Origin: Vesta saturnalis
Taxonomy: Eukaryota; Arthropoda; Insecta; Coleoptera; Lampyridae
DNA length: 64,000 bases
Direction of reading: 5' to 3'
NCBI GenBank assembly: GCA_036346205.1
Contig: JARFJB010001980.1
Location: forward strand, 721,100-785,099
The translations under genes and the position numbers were made by a program. The notes beneath the pieces are model-generated. The model ran no database searches. It saw nothing but the letters and a program-made list of their open reading frames with translations, and was not told the DNA's origin. Shown here one piece after another: positions 1 through 11,201 of the stretch (its first letter is position 1; the number at the start of each line of letters is the position of its first letter).

Positions 1-2
1 AG

Positions 3-350
3 AATCATCTAACCTTCCTCTGCAAAGCCCGTGATAACAACGTAATACCCACCGGGCTAAACATCAAAACTCTGATACGCAGCCGAAAAATATCAATAAT
101 AGCAAAGAGAGCTAGCGAAGCGTTAGTCAAAGAGCGAATCAGACATCACCGTTTTAGAAAGTACCAGCTCGAACACCAATCCAACGAGATTAGAGAAACC
201 ATTCGAAATAAATTCGAAGTAAATATTCGAAGACCAAGGCAATTCACTAGGAAATTCAGCAGAAGAAACTCGGTTGTTTTTACTTGTGTCCAAATTGAAC
301 AATTTGATCCAATTAAAGTTTCTCGAGTGTCAGCGGTTAACTTAGGGTAA
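3..350 (+). pseudogene. Possible Penelope-like element fragment (N-terminal region)
   Basis: Frame 3 is open from the window edge to a TAA at 348-350 (115 codons). It begins with a basic, alpha-helical stretch containing LTFLCKARDNNVIP followed by KERIRHHRFRKYQ. This spacing of 'LTFL..CRD...IP' and 'ERIR.H' recalls the region in front of the reverse transcriptase in Penelope-like elements, but I am matching from memory. It is truncated by the window edge and no RT follows. It could instead be part of another retroelement, and the assignment is weak. Confidence 0.35.
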
Positions 351-610
351 CATAATTCAAACCCTAATTTATTTAGTGAGCACTGTTCCAGCCTTATGGT
401 GTCAATTTTGTATGTATTAACAAATTTGTCACACTGTTGTGTACAATATGACACATGTTTTGAGCATCCCTCGTATTGATGATTGATATCTTTAACAAGA
501 TTTAGTTCAGTGTAATTTACTACCATTGCTTCTTCACTAAATTTTACTTTGCTATCAGAATTACTTGGTTTAGTCTTAGTAATAGGAGACCTATCTCTAC
601 TATTACTCAT
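146..610 (-). CDS. Unrecognised ORF of 154 codons
   Basis: The ORF starts MSNSRDRSPITKTKPSN and has a polar, low-complexity N-terminus followed by a Cys-containing middle (SYCTQQCDKF). Its C-terminal third is antisense to the plus-strand frame at 3-350, so at most one of the two is coding there. No domain is recognised and no splice signals were pursued. It could be the first exon of a gene or a chance frame. Confidence 0.18.
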   Translation of the reverse strand: MSNSRDRSPITKTKPSNSDSKVKFSEEAMVVNYTELNLVKDINHQYEGCSKHVSYCTQQCDKFVNTYKIDTIRLEQCSLNKLGFELCYPKLTADTRETLIGSNCSIWTQVKTTEFLLLNFLVNCLGLRIFTSNLFRMVSLISLDWCSSWYFLKR

Positions 611-2025
611 AGACTATAACAAATTAAATCATTGTTTACAGAAGTAACGGTGCTAAAAACATCACGTGTAGAATCGAGTCGTATAGGCGAAGTTGATCTG
701 TAGGCCGATTCTAGTTAACTGCTTAGATGTAGTCCTTCGAGTTGGTGAAGTGCTTCTAGCTTGATTAACAGAGTTGAATTTGCTTGCAGGAACTTGTCGA
801 TCTGAATTTCAGGTTTCTTTGGATAGCCGATAAAGTATTAAAATATACCAGGTTTATTAATTAACGCTGTTTGGGTATCCTGTTCGCAGCGCCAGTTATA
901 TTAACTCACAAAATTATGTTAATATTTTATTTGAGACAATCAATGACTACGCGTTAATATGAAATCTGACGATTACAATATTGGCATCGCCTTGTAAAGT
1001 ATTTCTTGCCATCTAAGTAATTTAGACATTGAAATGGAACAAATAAGTAATAAAATACTTCTCTTTCTTTTGGGTTTTTTTAATGGCGTATTTTAAATTA
1101 TACAATCTAAACCTTTCGATAACACTCACAGTTACCTTCGTCAGTAGTAATATCTATTAAAATTGTTAATGATGTTGAAAGCAATTTTGTCAAAGTTGAA
1201 AAATTAAAACATAGACAACAGTCTACTATTAACATAAAAGTTTGAGAAACGTATAGAAACAACTATAGAATTAAACCTATTCTTAAGTAAGAAATAACTA
1301 GGTCATTAAAAATTAAATATTTTTAAACTATTTTAAAGATGACAAATCAGAACACTCTCTAACGGTCGATGGCTAACAATGAAAAATGTCCGACAAAAGA
1401 CACATTTAGCAAAATTTAGTCAAGCTATGATGTAAGTGGAAAGTTGTGAAAAACTTCAATTTGAAAATGATAGAAGTATTCAGAAATATAAACATGACAT
1501 CAAATAAAATAATCGAGTTAAATCTAACAAAGAGATAGCTTTGTAAATAATTGCAAGTGTTATTAACAATGAAAAGCATAATGCGAACGTTTTTTGTAAT
1601 TTTTTAGTTTTAATCTTAATTTCAACTACTTATGTAAAATTATAGTGGTGTGGTAAGTTAGCATATAATGGGTAAAGCATTTGATTCAAGGTCTAGGAAA
1701 AACACAACATAAAACCTAGAACAGGTAAGTGATTAGTTTCTTACTAATAGCAGATCCTAAACTAATAAACAATATTTTCCATGCTTGGATGTAATTATGT
1801 TTAACCTTATTTATATTTAAGGATATAGTTATAGATTAGTCTGGTTTTTAAGCAAAGGATATAATTATATGTATTGTAACTATTCTAAAAATGTAATAAT
1901 CTATGATGAATTGAAAAAAATACATGGTGTAGTCAAGCAAGGGCCAAGATATTTACTAAATAAGATCTAAATTACATTTCTTCGACTAAATATTCACAAG
2001 CTGTGGTAAATAGGTAGGTATCGGC
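611..2025. other. Stretch without recognised genes
   Basis: AT-rich sequence with no reading frame of note and no repeat structure that I could see. Confidence 0.5.
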
Positions 2026-3857
2026 TGTCCCAGAAGTTTCTGTCCCATTTTAACCGTAAATACCTCAGAACTCAGAAGCGATAGGGAGGTGCGGTTTTTA
2101 CATAACATTTTCTTTTCACATATTGGTTTTTCAGTGTCAATCTGTATTTAGTAAAACATTATATAGGGTGTGAACGCTCTGTACATGTTGATTCTATGGG
2201 AAAGCTTAATTTTTCCCCTTTCCTAAAATTTATTACTTTTTTGAGTTTCATTAAAGACTAAGTAAGTTATTCGGCCTTTGATGATGGTTGTTCACCATTT
2301 ATAGAAAATAGGTGTAAAGGCAAACTTGAAAGATGAAAACGCAATTTTATTAAAGCAAACATAAAAAATTCGCTAACTTAATAAACATTTTTAAGATGTT
2401 CCAAGTGTTGTCCATTTTGGATTATACATTTTTGCAACTTATATAAAAAGTGGTGAAAAGAGTCTCTTAACATCTATGGGGTAATTTCCTGAAATACTCG
2501 GACAACGTTATACCGCAGTTGTTCCAGAGTCTCAGCAATAGGATCATAACATCTGTCTTTAATAAAACCCCATATAAAAAAATCTGGAATCGTCCAAATC
2601 TGGTGAGTGAGCAGGCCACTCAATTGGTCCGGCTCTGCCAATCCATCTGTCTCAAAATGTTTCTGTTAAAGAATTTCTAGCCACAAGTGAATAACGTGGT
2701 GACGCACCATCCTGTGGAAAATAACATGAGTTTATGACGCCATCCTGTTCCAGTTGTGGGTATAAGTAATTTTGTAAGATATCTGTGTAGACATTGTCCA
2801 TATATTTTTTCTTTAGACACACCACACCAAACGTTCAACTTAGGTGAATCTATTTCGTATTCCTCAATTACCCTTGGATTTTCAGATCCCCATATGCGGC
2901 AATTATGTTTATTTCATCGGCCGTTTATGTGACAAGCAGCCTCATCGGATATTAAGAGAATAACGTTGGGATCCTCTCTATATAAATCCAGTAAACTTTC
3001 CGAAAAAACAACTCTTTTTTGAAAATCCCTTTCATACATTTTTTTGTGTTTCTGGATTTTATAAGGAGCTTCAATACCTTCATACATCTGTGAATTTCGG
3101 ATTTTGACAATCCAGTTGTATATGCTATTTTGCGGAGGGATATTCGATTACTATGTTCTTCTAGTGTTTCTTGAATAAGCAAAAGTCTATTTAAAAAAAT
3201 ATCAGCAATACGTGTTTGATACTTTTCCTTTTCCGGTGATCCTTTTTGCAGAAATGCAGCGTGCCACCTTTTTATGCTGTTTTTAGAAGGTGGATTCTTC
3301 CTAAATACCTCCCGAAATTTTCTTTTAGTTGTAATAATCGATTCATACTTAGCATACAATAACATAGTTTTTGATATTTCACGTAAAGTAAATTGAACCA
3401 TTGTTCACAACAAACCAAATTCAATTGTATAAGAATTATTCAAATCAGAAATAGCTACTCTGACAGTTCGTTGTTGCTGTTCACTGACATAAAAATTTCA
3501 CAGCATTGATTAACAACCGTAAATACCTTTGCTTACATAAAAGTCTATCACGAAAAACCAAATAACTCACTTAGTTTTAAATGAAGCTCCAACAAGTAAT
3601 ACATTATCGGAAAGGAGAAAAGTTAAGCTTTCCCATATAATCAACATATACAGGGTGTTCCGTTAAAAAAATCAACGATAGCTGCATTTAAAAGAGACAA
3701 TTTTTTTTAAAACATCCTATATAATGCTTTACTAAATATAGATTGACACTGAAAAAACTATATGTAAAAATAAAATGTTCTGTAAAAACCGCGCCTCCCT
3801 ATCACTTCTAAGTTCGGAGATATTTTCGGTTAAAATGGCTCAGAAACTTCTGGGACA
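2026..3857. mobile_element. Mariner-superfamily DNA transposon with long inverted repeats
   Basis: Both ends begin TGTCCCAGAAGTTTCTG when read inward, and similarity between the arms continues for roughly 240-320 bases (2026-2270 against 3545-3857). The arms share the segments at the 'GATAGGGAGG' and 'TTCAGTGTCAATCT' positions. The left arm lacks about 50 bases present in the right one, where a second terminus-like motif (TACAGGGTGTTCCG) lies near 3650. The interior holds a decayed transposase on the minus strand. The long arms suggest either a Tc1/mariner relative with extended TIRs or a transposon flanked by two MITE copies. Confidence 0.75.
2333..3401 (-). pseudogene. DUF4817/DDE transposase (mariner-like), broken
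   Basis: The 149-codon frame at 2952-3401 starts MVQFTLREISKTMLLYAKY and carries a helix-turn-helix region of the DUF4817 type (NPPSKNSIKRWHAAF) followed by a second HTH-like segment. Beyond the stop the DDE domain continues in other frames. ISDEAACH with NKHNCRIWG gives the first Asp, near 2880-2960. FPQDGASPRYS gives the second, near 2690-2720. IEWPAHSPDL gives the third, near 2600-2630. These match the insect transposases with 'SDEAHF...NKQNCR.W', 'QQDGAPPHY' and 'WPARSPDL'. Frameshifts and stops divide the gene, so it is not expected to be active. Confidence 0.75.
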
Positions 3858-4169
3858 CTCGGAATTATTGGGATTAAGTAAATGCGTGAGCAACTGCTCA
3901 TCGGATCATCACATTTTGGAAATATTGCTTCCTTACCGATAACAATGCTATTTTTTGGACGTTAACTAAATAACATCTTGTAATATGTAACATGGAAGAA
4001 ATAATTTGAATACCCTATCTGCTGAAAATGTTTTGCAACATAGCTTGATTTATGCATTTCGGGAATTAAATCATTTAAGTGAACAAAGGATTCAAAATCA
4101 ATAAAGGCATTCATTATAAGAGATGAATTACAAAATATTCTTACGAGAGTACAATCAGTAGACCGAACT

Positions 4170-4451
4170 GTGGACGAAGATTTCATAAGCCCAAATTTAA
4201 CAACCCAACATGACAATCCGAGAAGTTCAACCCATGTACCAGGCAGTGGCATACTAAGAGTACGTAAACATCACATATTTGTACCATTGATGGAAGATGT
4301 CAGATACATATTAAAAGTAAAATTTAAAGGTGTTTCCGAAAATTATAAAGGAATCAATCCGTCCACAGGACCGGTGTTACCAGTATTAAAACGTGTACAT
4401 AAATATAGCCATCTAATAAATAAAGTAGACGATTTAAAAAAAAACTCATAA
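4170..4451 (+). CDS. Unrecognised 93-codon ORF
   Basis: The frame reads MDEDFISPNLTTQHDN at its start and has a mixed hydrophobic/basic middle (HHIFVPLMEDVRYILKV) and a lysine-rich end. No family is recognised. It lies just right of the mariner-like element and could be an exon or a repeat remnant. Confidence 0.15.
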   Translation: MDEDFISPNLTTQHDNPRSSTHVPGSGILRVRKHHIFVPLMEDVRYILKVKFKGVSENYKGINPSTGPVLPVLKRVHKYSHLINKVDDLKKNS

Positions 4452-6277
4452 TTCAGTATTACAAACGTGACACTCACCACAATATCAGCCCGTACAGGCA
4501 AAGTGCATGTTACCGTCCAAGTCCAACTACAAAAAGGGCACCCGTTGCAACTTGACAAAGTCGAAATCAGTAATAAAATGCAACAAAGGCGGTCACCTGA
4601 CTTTCGGATTTTAAAGTAATTTAAAGTGATCTAGATCTCAACGTCTGCATAAGACAGGAATGCGAACTGTTCAGAGAAATATAAAAAAGCCGACAAACTT
4701 ACTCATTGTCCAAACACCCCTCACACCCAGTGCTCTAACCATCACAAAACTCCCCTTAATTTCTTGCTCAACCTGTAGTTTGACATCACATTCACTACTA
4801 AAATTTAATCACCAAACGCTCTCTTAATTTGCAACATAAACACTCTCCCCTTCAAAATTTTCCCATTAAAAATCCTGGACTGGACTACTTCAACTTAAAA
4901 ATATACGGTAAAATGCTGAAAAGCTTCACCAAGTTAAACCTTTATATTGATCAAAAATTACTCTAAAATTCTGTTTAGATATTATAACGTAAAAAATTCG
5001 TTAAGAAACTAAACATAAATATATAAAGATCTCAATTTAATTATCCAAATATCTTAAAAATGTATCATTAATTTGGTCCTAAAACAACAATATTTTACAT
5101 TCAAATAATGAAACTTTTGTTACCCAATCTGAAACAATTTGTGGTTCTAATGTCATCGCAATTGCTATCCGAAAAACTGGACGTGCTCTAAAAATTTTAC
5201 GATGCCAAACAAACGGAAAATTTTTAAAATAACTAACACTAAAAATGATATATTTGGAGGTAATGCACAACTCCAAAACACAACTTCCACAACAAAAGGT
5301 AACTGAATTCGTTACCTGTTGTTAATTTTACAACATAAAAAACCAGTTAAGATCATAAAACGTATACGTTAAATTCCGCAAGATTATTCAGCACAGACGC
5401 CAATTAATTAAAATTTAATAACAACATAATAAAAGAACGAGCGACATGAAAATTCAAAAAACTAATCAATACCACTTCGGAATTTCATATTAAAATACAC
5501 AAAATAATTATCTATACTTTCCCGTTCGATAAAACAAAACAAAACTTCAATAAACAAATTAGTTAGAAATAGTTCTTACTCACGTGCTTTGCTGATGAAT
5601 TTCATAATTATCCCACTTCCTCTTATCTAAACTTCAAGCTCTAAATACACCGTTGCACTTTTGGATAAGACTTGCACCTCATAACTAATTCAAAAACAAT
5701 TTTCCAATTTGTATAGGGTTCAAGCACGACATGGTAGTCAATTTTCCTTTTAGGGAATAAAAATAATATTAATATACTTTTATGAGAAACTGTTCGTTTA
5801 TAAACGCCAATTACTTCTCTCATCACGAAATAATATTCGCAAATAATATATACGGACGTTTCCATAGTTAAATTATTCAAATTACTCAAAATATATATAT
5901 AAGTTGAACCAAAATATCTTTAACTCTACTATTTACAAAATATTAAGTTCTTCTTACTCTTCCATAATAACGGGTTGGTGACATTGTAACTAATCAAAAA
6001 TACGCCAGTGCAAAGCGCTTTGAATAAATCCGCGCCAAGTTACAAAATCACAACTCTGTTCTGAAGCAACACATTTTAACACTCTTCGACACCACCAACC
6101 CCACACAACTCCTGCTCAATTATACGACTTCCAATGCCTCATTACTAACTCCCACTTTCTCCACTTGCACAAAAACGTGCATCCAACCATTAAAACATAC
6201 ACATTTGCGCTTCATCTCTCATGCACAACACGAGGAACGGTGAAAACGATAACCAACTCGCGTCGTTCAAAGAAGTC
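4452..6277. other. Stretch without recognised genes
   Basis: AT-rich DNA with only short frames that lack family signatures. It precedes the hexanucleotide array. Confidence 0.5.
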
Positions 6278-6281
6278 AGCA

Positions 6282-6640
6282 CTTAATCTCAATCTCAATC
6301 TCAGTCTCAATGTCAATCTCAATTTCAATCTTAATCTCAATCTCAATCTCAATCTTAATCTCAATCTCAATCTCAATCTCAATCTCAATCTCAATCTCAA
6401 TCTTAATCTCAGTCTCAATCTCAATCTCAATCTCAATCTCAATCTCAATCTCAATCTCAATCTCAATCTCAATCTCAATCTCAATCTCAATCTCAATCTC
6501 AATCTCAATCTCAATCTCAATCTCAATCTCAATCTCAATCTCAATCTCAATCTCAATCTCAATCTCAATCTCAATCTCAATCTCAATCTCAATCTCAATC
6601 TCAATCTCAATCTCAATCTCAACCTCAATCGCAATATTAA
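6282..6640. repeat. (AATCTC)n hexanucleotide microsatellite, about 60 units
   Basis: The unit TCAATC/AATCTC repeats almost perfectly for about 360 bases, with the first 130 bases showing more variant units (AATTTC, AATCTT, CAGTCT). The open frames on both strands here (Asn-Leu, Ile-Ser and Arg-Leu dipeptides) are products of the repeat and not genes. It is not the insect telomere unit TTAGG. Confidence 0.95.
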
Positions 6641-6679
6641 TCGCAATCTCAATTTCAAACCAATCTCAAACGTAATCTT

Positions 6680-7373
6680 GGTTAAACACAATTGAATACC
6701 TCGCAGGAATTAACGTTTAACATCTTGATTAATGCCGATGTCCTTTTCGCAGCAGTAAACTATAAATTTAAGCGAAGAGATCCATTTGCGCGATGTGATT
6801 ACTCTACTTTACGTTACTTCGTTCAATGATTAATAATTTGGTGTATTCCTGTATAAATTACATAAACTATGTTTATTGAAATAAGAAAAAGATTACCTTC
6901 CAACTTGTAACATATTCAAAATATTAGTCAAAACATAGTCTGATATACTTTACAGATATGGTCTTTGATAGTCAATATATTTGATAGTCAATGTAGCAGC
7001 AGTGCTTTGGTGGTGTGAGCATGCAGTATACAGATACCCAAAGCGCTACGTAGTTTTAGATAAGACAGCCTCTTAGCTACAAAACGAGGAACTCAGGCTG
7101 TAAGAAACCATATAGGTAAACAACAAATTGTGGTTAAACCAATGGTTATATTCATTACCAGACGAAAATGTGACCAAAAAGATGGTAAGTATCTAATTTA
7201 TATAGTACTCCCATTAATAGTGTCGCAAAACGAAGAAACAAAACGGAATCATTTATTACCTTCAATTTCAATTCTTATATACTTAAGGCTGATACTGTAT
7301 CAGTAAACAAACTCAAATACTTAGTTATTAGTTAAATTGAAGAACATATATCAATTATTATAAGTTTTGCTGT
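6680..7373. other. Stretch without recognised genes
   Basis: No coding or repeat signal seen beyond AT richness. Confidence 0.45.
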
Positions 7374-7625
7374 GAACGAATAAGTTCAAAAGTAAATAAA
7401 ACTAAAAATAGTTTTTAAACGTATATCAATATTTACATAATTAAAAATCATTATTAATTCTATTAAATACGTAAACAAAAAGTTTACCTCGCGTAAGATT
7501 TGAAGCTACGACCTGTACTTTGCTAGAGTACCACACTAACCAACAGTGCTATCGAGATGCAAGGCGCAATCGATGCAAATTTTGTCTTTAAGTATGTAGA
7601 ACTGATGTAAATTTTAAATATTTTT
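7374..7625 (-). repeat. Dispersed repeat with tRNA-like head (SINE-like), minus copy
   Basis: Read on the minus strand this copy runs from a head with TTTACATCAGTTCTACATA, through a tRNA-like block, to a tail with TTTACTTTTGAACTTATTCG. The same order occurs on the plus strand at 7990-8215, and a tail alone at 25288-25312 and near 7886-7915. The two complete copies are head to head. A tRNA-like promoter plus unrelated tail is the plan of a tRNA-derived SINE, but no poly-A or LINE-matching tail was identified. Confidence 0.55.
7485..7558 (-). pseudogene. tRNA-like sequence, degraded
   Basis: This is the minus-strand counterpart of the cloverleaf at 8065-8138, the same length (74 nt), with the same anticodon loop CTAGCAA. 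The T stem is broken by at least one mismatch and the last acceptor pair is lost. It is therefore a decayed copy. Confidence 0.6.
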
Positions 7626-7989
7626 TATTTATATATTTAATAAAAGTAATAATGTTTTTTAATTACATAAACACATGAAAAATGTCTAAGGAACATTACT
7701 TTTTTTCTTATTTTTCCTCGCAAGGAAGACATACCGTTCAAATCAAAATTCTATGAAAGCGACATAATTTCATTGCGAACTCAGCAAGGAACACAACGGC
7801 ACCTCACTTTTTAAAATCCAATTAAAATTGATGAAAATACGAAGGAAAAACTTCGTATTCGGTAGATATTTTTTACGTGTGTATTTACTTTTGAACTTAT
7901 TCGTTCATAATGATTTAATGATTTAATATTAGTCAAGTATGTGTAAATCCTCGCGATATTCCAGACTCACATTCCATTAATTAATTTGA

Positions 7990-8215
7990 TTGTAATCTCA
8001 TTATATTTAGAATTTACATCAGTTCTACATATATAAAGACAAATTTTCGTCGATTGGGGCTTGTATCTCGATAGCACAGTTGGTTAGTGCGGTACTCTAG
8101 CAAAGTACAGGTCGTAGGTTCAAATCCTACTCGAGGTAAACTTTTTATTTATGTATTTAATAAAATTTATAATGTTTAATTACAGATTTACTTTTGAACT
8201 TATTCTTTCATAACA
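7990..8215 (+). repeat. Dispersed repeat with tRNA-like head (SINE-like), plus copy
   Basis: The copy starts near ATTTACATCAGTTCTACATA, continues through a canonical tRNA-like block and ends with TTACTTTTGAACTTATTC. It is the inverted partner of 7374-7625. Confidence 0.55.
8065..8138 (+). tRNA. tRNA-like cloverleaf, anticodon AGC, probably SINE-embedded
   Basis: All four stems form. The acceptor is ATCTCGA/TCGAGGT with one T-G pair. The D stem is GCAC/GTGC with GG in the loop. The anticodon stem is GTACT/AGTAC with loop CTAGCAA, giving AGC. The T stem is GTAGG/CCTAC with loop TTCAAAT. The discriminator base is A, and A- and B-box promoter sequences are present. It lacks the G3:U70 pair that marks alanine tRNAs (3-70 is C-G). 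It is embedded in a repeat with a second decayed copy, so a SINE head is more likely than a working tRNA-Ala gene. Confidence 0.5.
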
Positions 8216-8239
8216 AAGCTTATAATAATTTAATATTTA

Positions 8240-10669
8240 CATAAGCTTAGAATATAAAATTAACCTGAAAGTTCACTAGTAAATGGATAGGTTATTAATT
8301 ATTATTATAGTGGGTTACGGCACCATCAGCTATGATTTATTGTTTATTCCAGAAAAGAGAAAAGAAAGGAGTTTGCCACATATAAAGTATTATTAGCTGA
8401 ATGCCAGTAAAATACCTGGATTCAACTATTAGCGGTAGGCTAGACATCTTGCCGATATGGTATCAACATCTTCGTTTATATATAGCTGCGCTGATTCATC
8501 TGTCAATAACATGTCTTAATTTTTGCTAAAAAAACACAAAATTCCACTTGATAAAAGAGTGATATCACCTTACAGATGTTATAAAGACCCCATTTGTTTT
8601 TTTATTAAAAATTTAAGTAAACCCTAAACGTAATTAAACACTGAAATCTTGAACGTAACGCATAAATATCGTACATAAAACATTTTTGGTTACTTAAATC
8701 AGTGCAGTCGTAAGGTGCTTTATGATCGCACAACAGCTCTTTATAATGTAGTTCTTAACTATATTTAAATAGGGGAATTTTAACACACTTAACTTGAATG
8801 GATTACGTAGATGGGAGAAACATGCTGCGAGGAATATCGGCTTTACCGAAGCATCAAATGGTACGTACTGTCACGTGCGTTCATCATTCTATCGAATATT
8901 TGTTGTTGGTTTCAAACTATAGGATGTTCGTTAGTACCTAACACCTGAAATGTAGTATAGTTCAGGGAAGCTGAACGTAATAAAGCATGAATTCTGGAAA
9001 CTTTTGTTTAGTACCGTATTTTTGTACGTATTTGAAGATATATGGAATTATTGCAAATGATAATACAATTTACTAACTCAATTTTGAGAGCGAAATTTAC
9101 ACGTTGACATCGGTAGATAGTGAAATCCCTTTTACTGTTTTAGTTGAGAGTTAACTAGTTCTTTTGAAAATAATGATTGTTCGTATTTTTTTTTAAATTT
9201 CGTTTGATATAGTAATTGTCGTTAAACTGCGTCACTGTCAAATTATGTCTTATTAAGTTTGTTTTATTTTGTATTGAAATTTAGACCAGAAAAGCATATA
9301 TTGCAGGTTTAAAAACATTTTGGCGACAGACTTTTTTGGTTTTTAGCTTCTAGATACGAGATACGAGTGTCGAAAGGATAGCACCCACGAAGAGGATGTC
9401 GGTTTCATTGATAACAGTGCAGGTTGTTTTTATGATGTAATTTTCCCGCTCGGTTTCCGAAATTTCAGTTAAAGTAATAAATTGGTATGATTGTTTGGTT
9501 AATACAAAAATTCAATGCGGTGACATTTAAAAGATTTGTGTGTCAGTCTTAGTTTAGGTGTAGTAGTGTTAAATCTAGTTACCGTGGCAGGTAAAAGAAC
9601 GAAGCACGTAAGCGTGCAAGTGGGAATGGTGTTACTAAATTCCGTGCTGAAAGGACTTCCGTTCCGTCCACCCTTTTGGGCGATATTGAGCCAGCACGAG
9701 ATTATCATAGGAGTTGTTTGTCCGGAGGGACATCGTTAAGCATCCTTAAAGGAGGGGTTGGGTGTTAGAACCTAGTGTCTTCTCTTACTTTTGGATTAAA
9801 GTCGCCTATTGTGCGGAGGAGACATGTTTGATTAAGAACCTAAGGTAATCACTTCCGTTCATTTATTTAGTTGTGCTGTTGGTCGACCGAATAAAAAGTG
9901 TTTTTTTTATTATTGTATGTATTGAACGGATGAATATATTTTCTCATTATGCATATTTAAACAATTCAGGTAGGAAAACCTATCCATGCGCGGTTTAACT
10001 ATGTTACGTTGTACATTGATTATTTTATCCTGTTTATGCTATATTTGAAAAGGTAAATGTTACTAAACTTGTCGACGTTATAAACCGTCGTTCTGAATAT
10101 GATTACAATTAAGTTGATTTAGATTTCTTAGGGGATAATGATCTTGCAAGAGCATTTCGTGATAGCATGCTACGAAATCTATAATAATATTTCGTCTATT
10201 TCTTTGTGTAGCACGGTATTATCACACTGAACACTGTGTTTATTTATTTACAGTATATACATCGTTTAGTGAACTAGAAGTATTTTAGTTTGATGGTTAA
10301 CAAACTGTGACCCAATTTCTGTATCTGCAGTATTATTTACGTTAGTACGAAATTGAGCAGGAAGAGATGTTTGTGATATTCAAATATCGACTGATCTTAT
10401 TTATTTTATTTATTTGCTACATAACTTCATAGTGACAAAGCGCGAATATTTTCCAATAGTCTTTTTGGAGAGTAACGTAACAATTTTAAAGAGAACTTGT
10501 TAAGGATTTTAGTTATTTTAATCGGGTTAATATAATTCCATTAAGGATATGTTTAATAAGTAACGTAACGTAACTATAAAATCACTAGATTATTATTCGA
10601 CCAATAGCTGTCTTTGTAGCACGTAATTATTTAGCAAATACCTACAAATACTATGTTGTAGCCTTTAAG
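8240..10669. other. Stretch without recognised genes
   Basis: Frames at 9499-9739 overlap on both strands and show no family signature. A GC-richer block at about 9340-9830 ends before an AATAAA, which might mark a transcript or LTR end, but nothing further supports it. Confidence 0.4.
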
Positions 10670-10985
10670 GTATTTGCGCATCACCTGCAGATCCCTGTAT
10701 CTACCTGTGATTACGATAAAAGGTAAGCGAGTTATTTAGGTATTAGATGAGCTGTGAACCTTTGTAATTAGATGTTCCAACCCCTACTTTTCAAATACCC
10801 TGGCATCCATTTGGTTTATGATGACCCCTATTGTCATATATATGAAAAGCTATTTTACAATTACCCAGAAAGGTTACAATACACTCACCCTTAAAACTAT
10901 TGGAATTCCAACATCCCTTGTTTTATCTGTTACCCTGTTCTACTGCCATTTTGGACCGTATCAGTACGAAGCATGTTAACATATA
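10670..10985. repeat. Dispersed repeat copy A (partner at 34907-35195)
   Basis: The segment shares a series of blocks with 34907-35195: GATTACG...AGGTAAGCGAGTTAT, GAGCTGTG...GTAATTAG, CATTTCCGGTTT-like and TTTATCTGTTA. In both copies a block of 51-53 bases is preceded by AG and followed by a splice-donor-like sequence (GTAAGC here at 10723, GTGAGC there). Divergence is substantial, so the copies are old. Confidence 0.45.
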
Positions 10986-11201
10986 CCCCCAGGATGGTCT
11001 GAAATATGTTATTGAAGTTGTCTTCCAAAAATTTCCCTGGCGTAATAGTATGAATTGCTTATTAATACTGTAGAAACCAATGTTTGTAATGGATGAAATA
11101 TGAATATATTGCTTCTCGAACCAATTATAGTTTTATATAGTATAGTATAGCTTTTTAAAGGCATAGTTTTAGTAATTTTTTTAAATAAGAAGGATGACAT
11201 A

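Noticed and set aside
6165..6695. Overlapping long ORFs on both strands (Asn-Leu, Ile-Ser and Arg-Leu repeats)
   Set aside because: They are translations of the AATCTC hexanucleotide, which has no stop in several frames.
8065..8138. Functional tRNA-Ala gene
   Set aside because: It is embedded in a repeat with a decayed twin and lacks the G3:U70 identity pair. It is kept only as a tRNA-like feature.
9499..9739. Two overlapping ORFs of 67 and 69 codons on opposite strands
   Set aside because: No family signature, no splice support, mutually exclusive.
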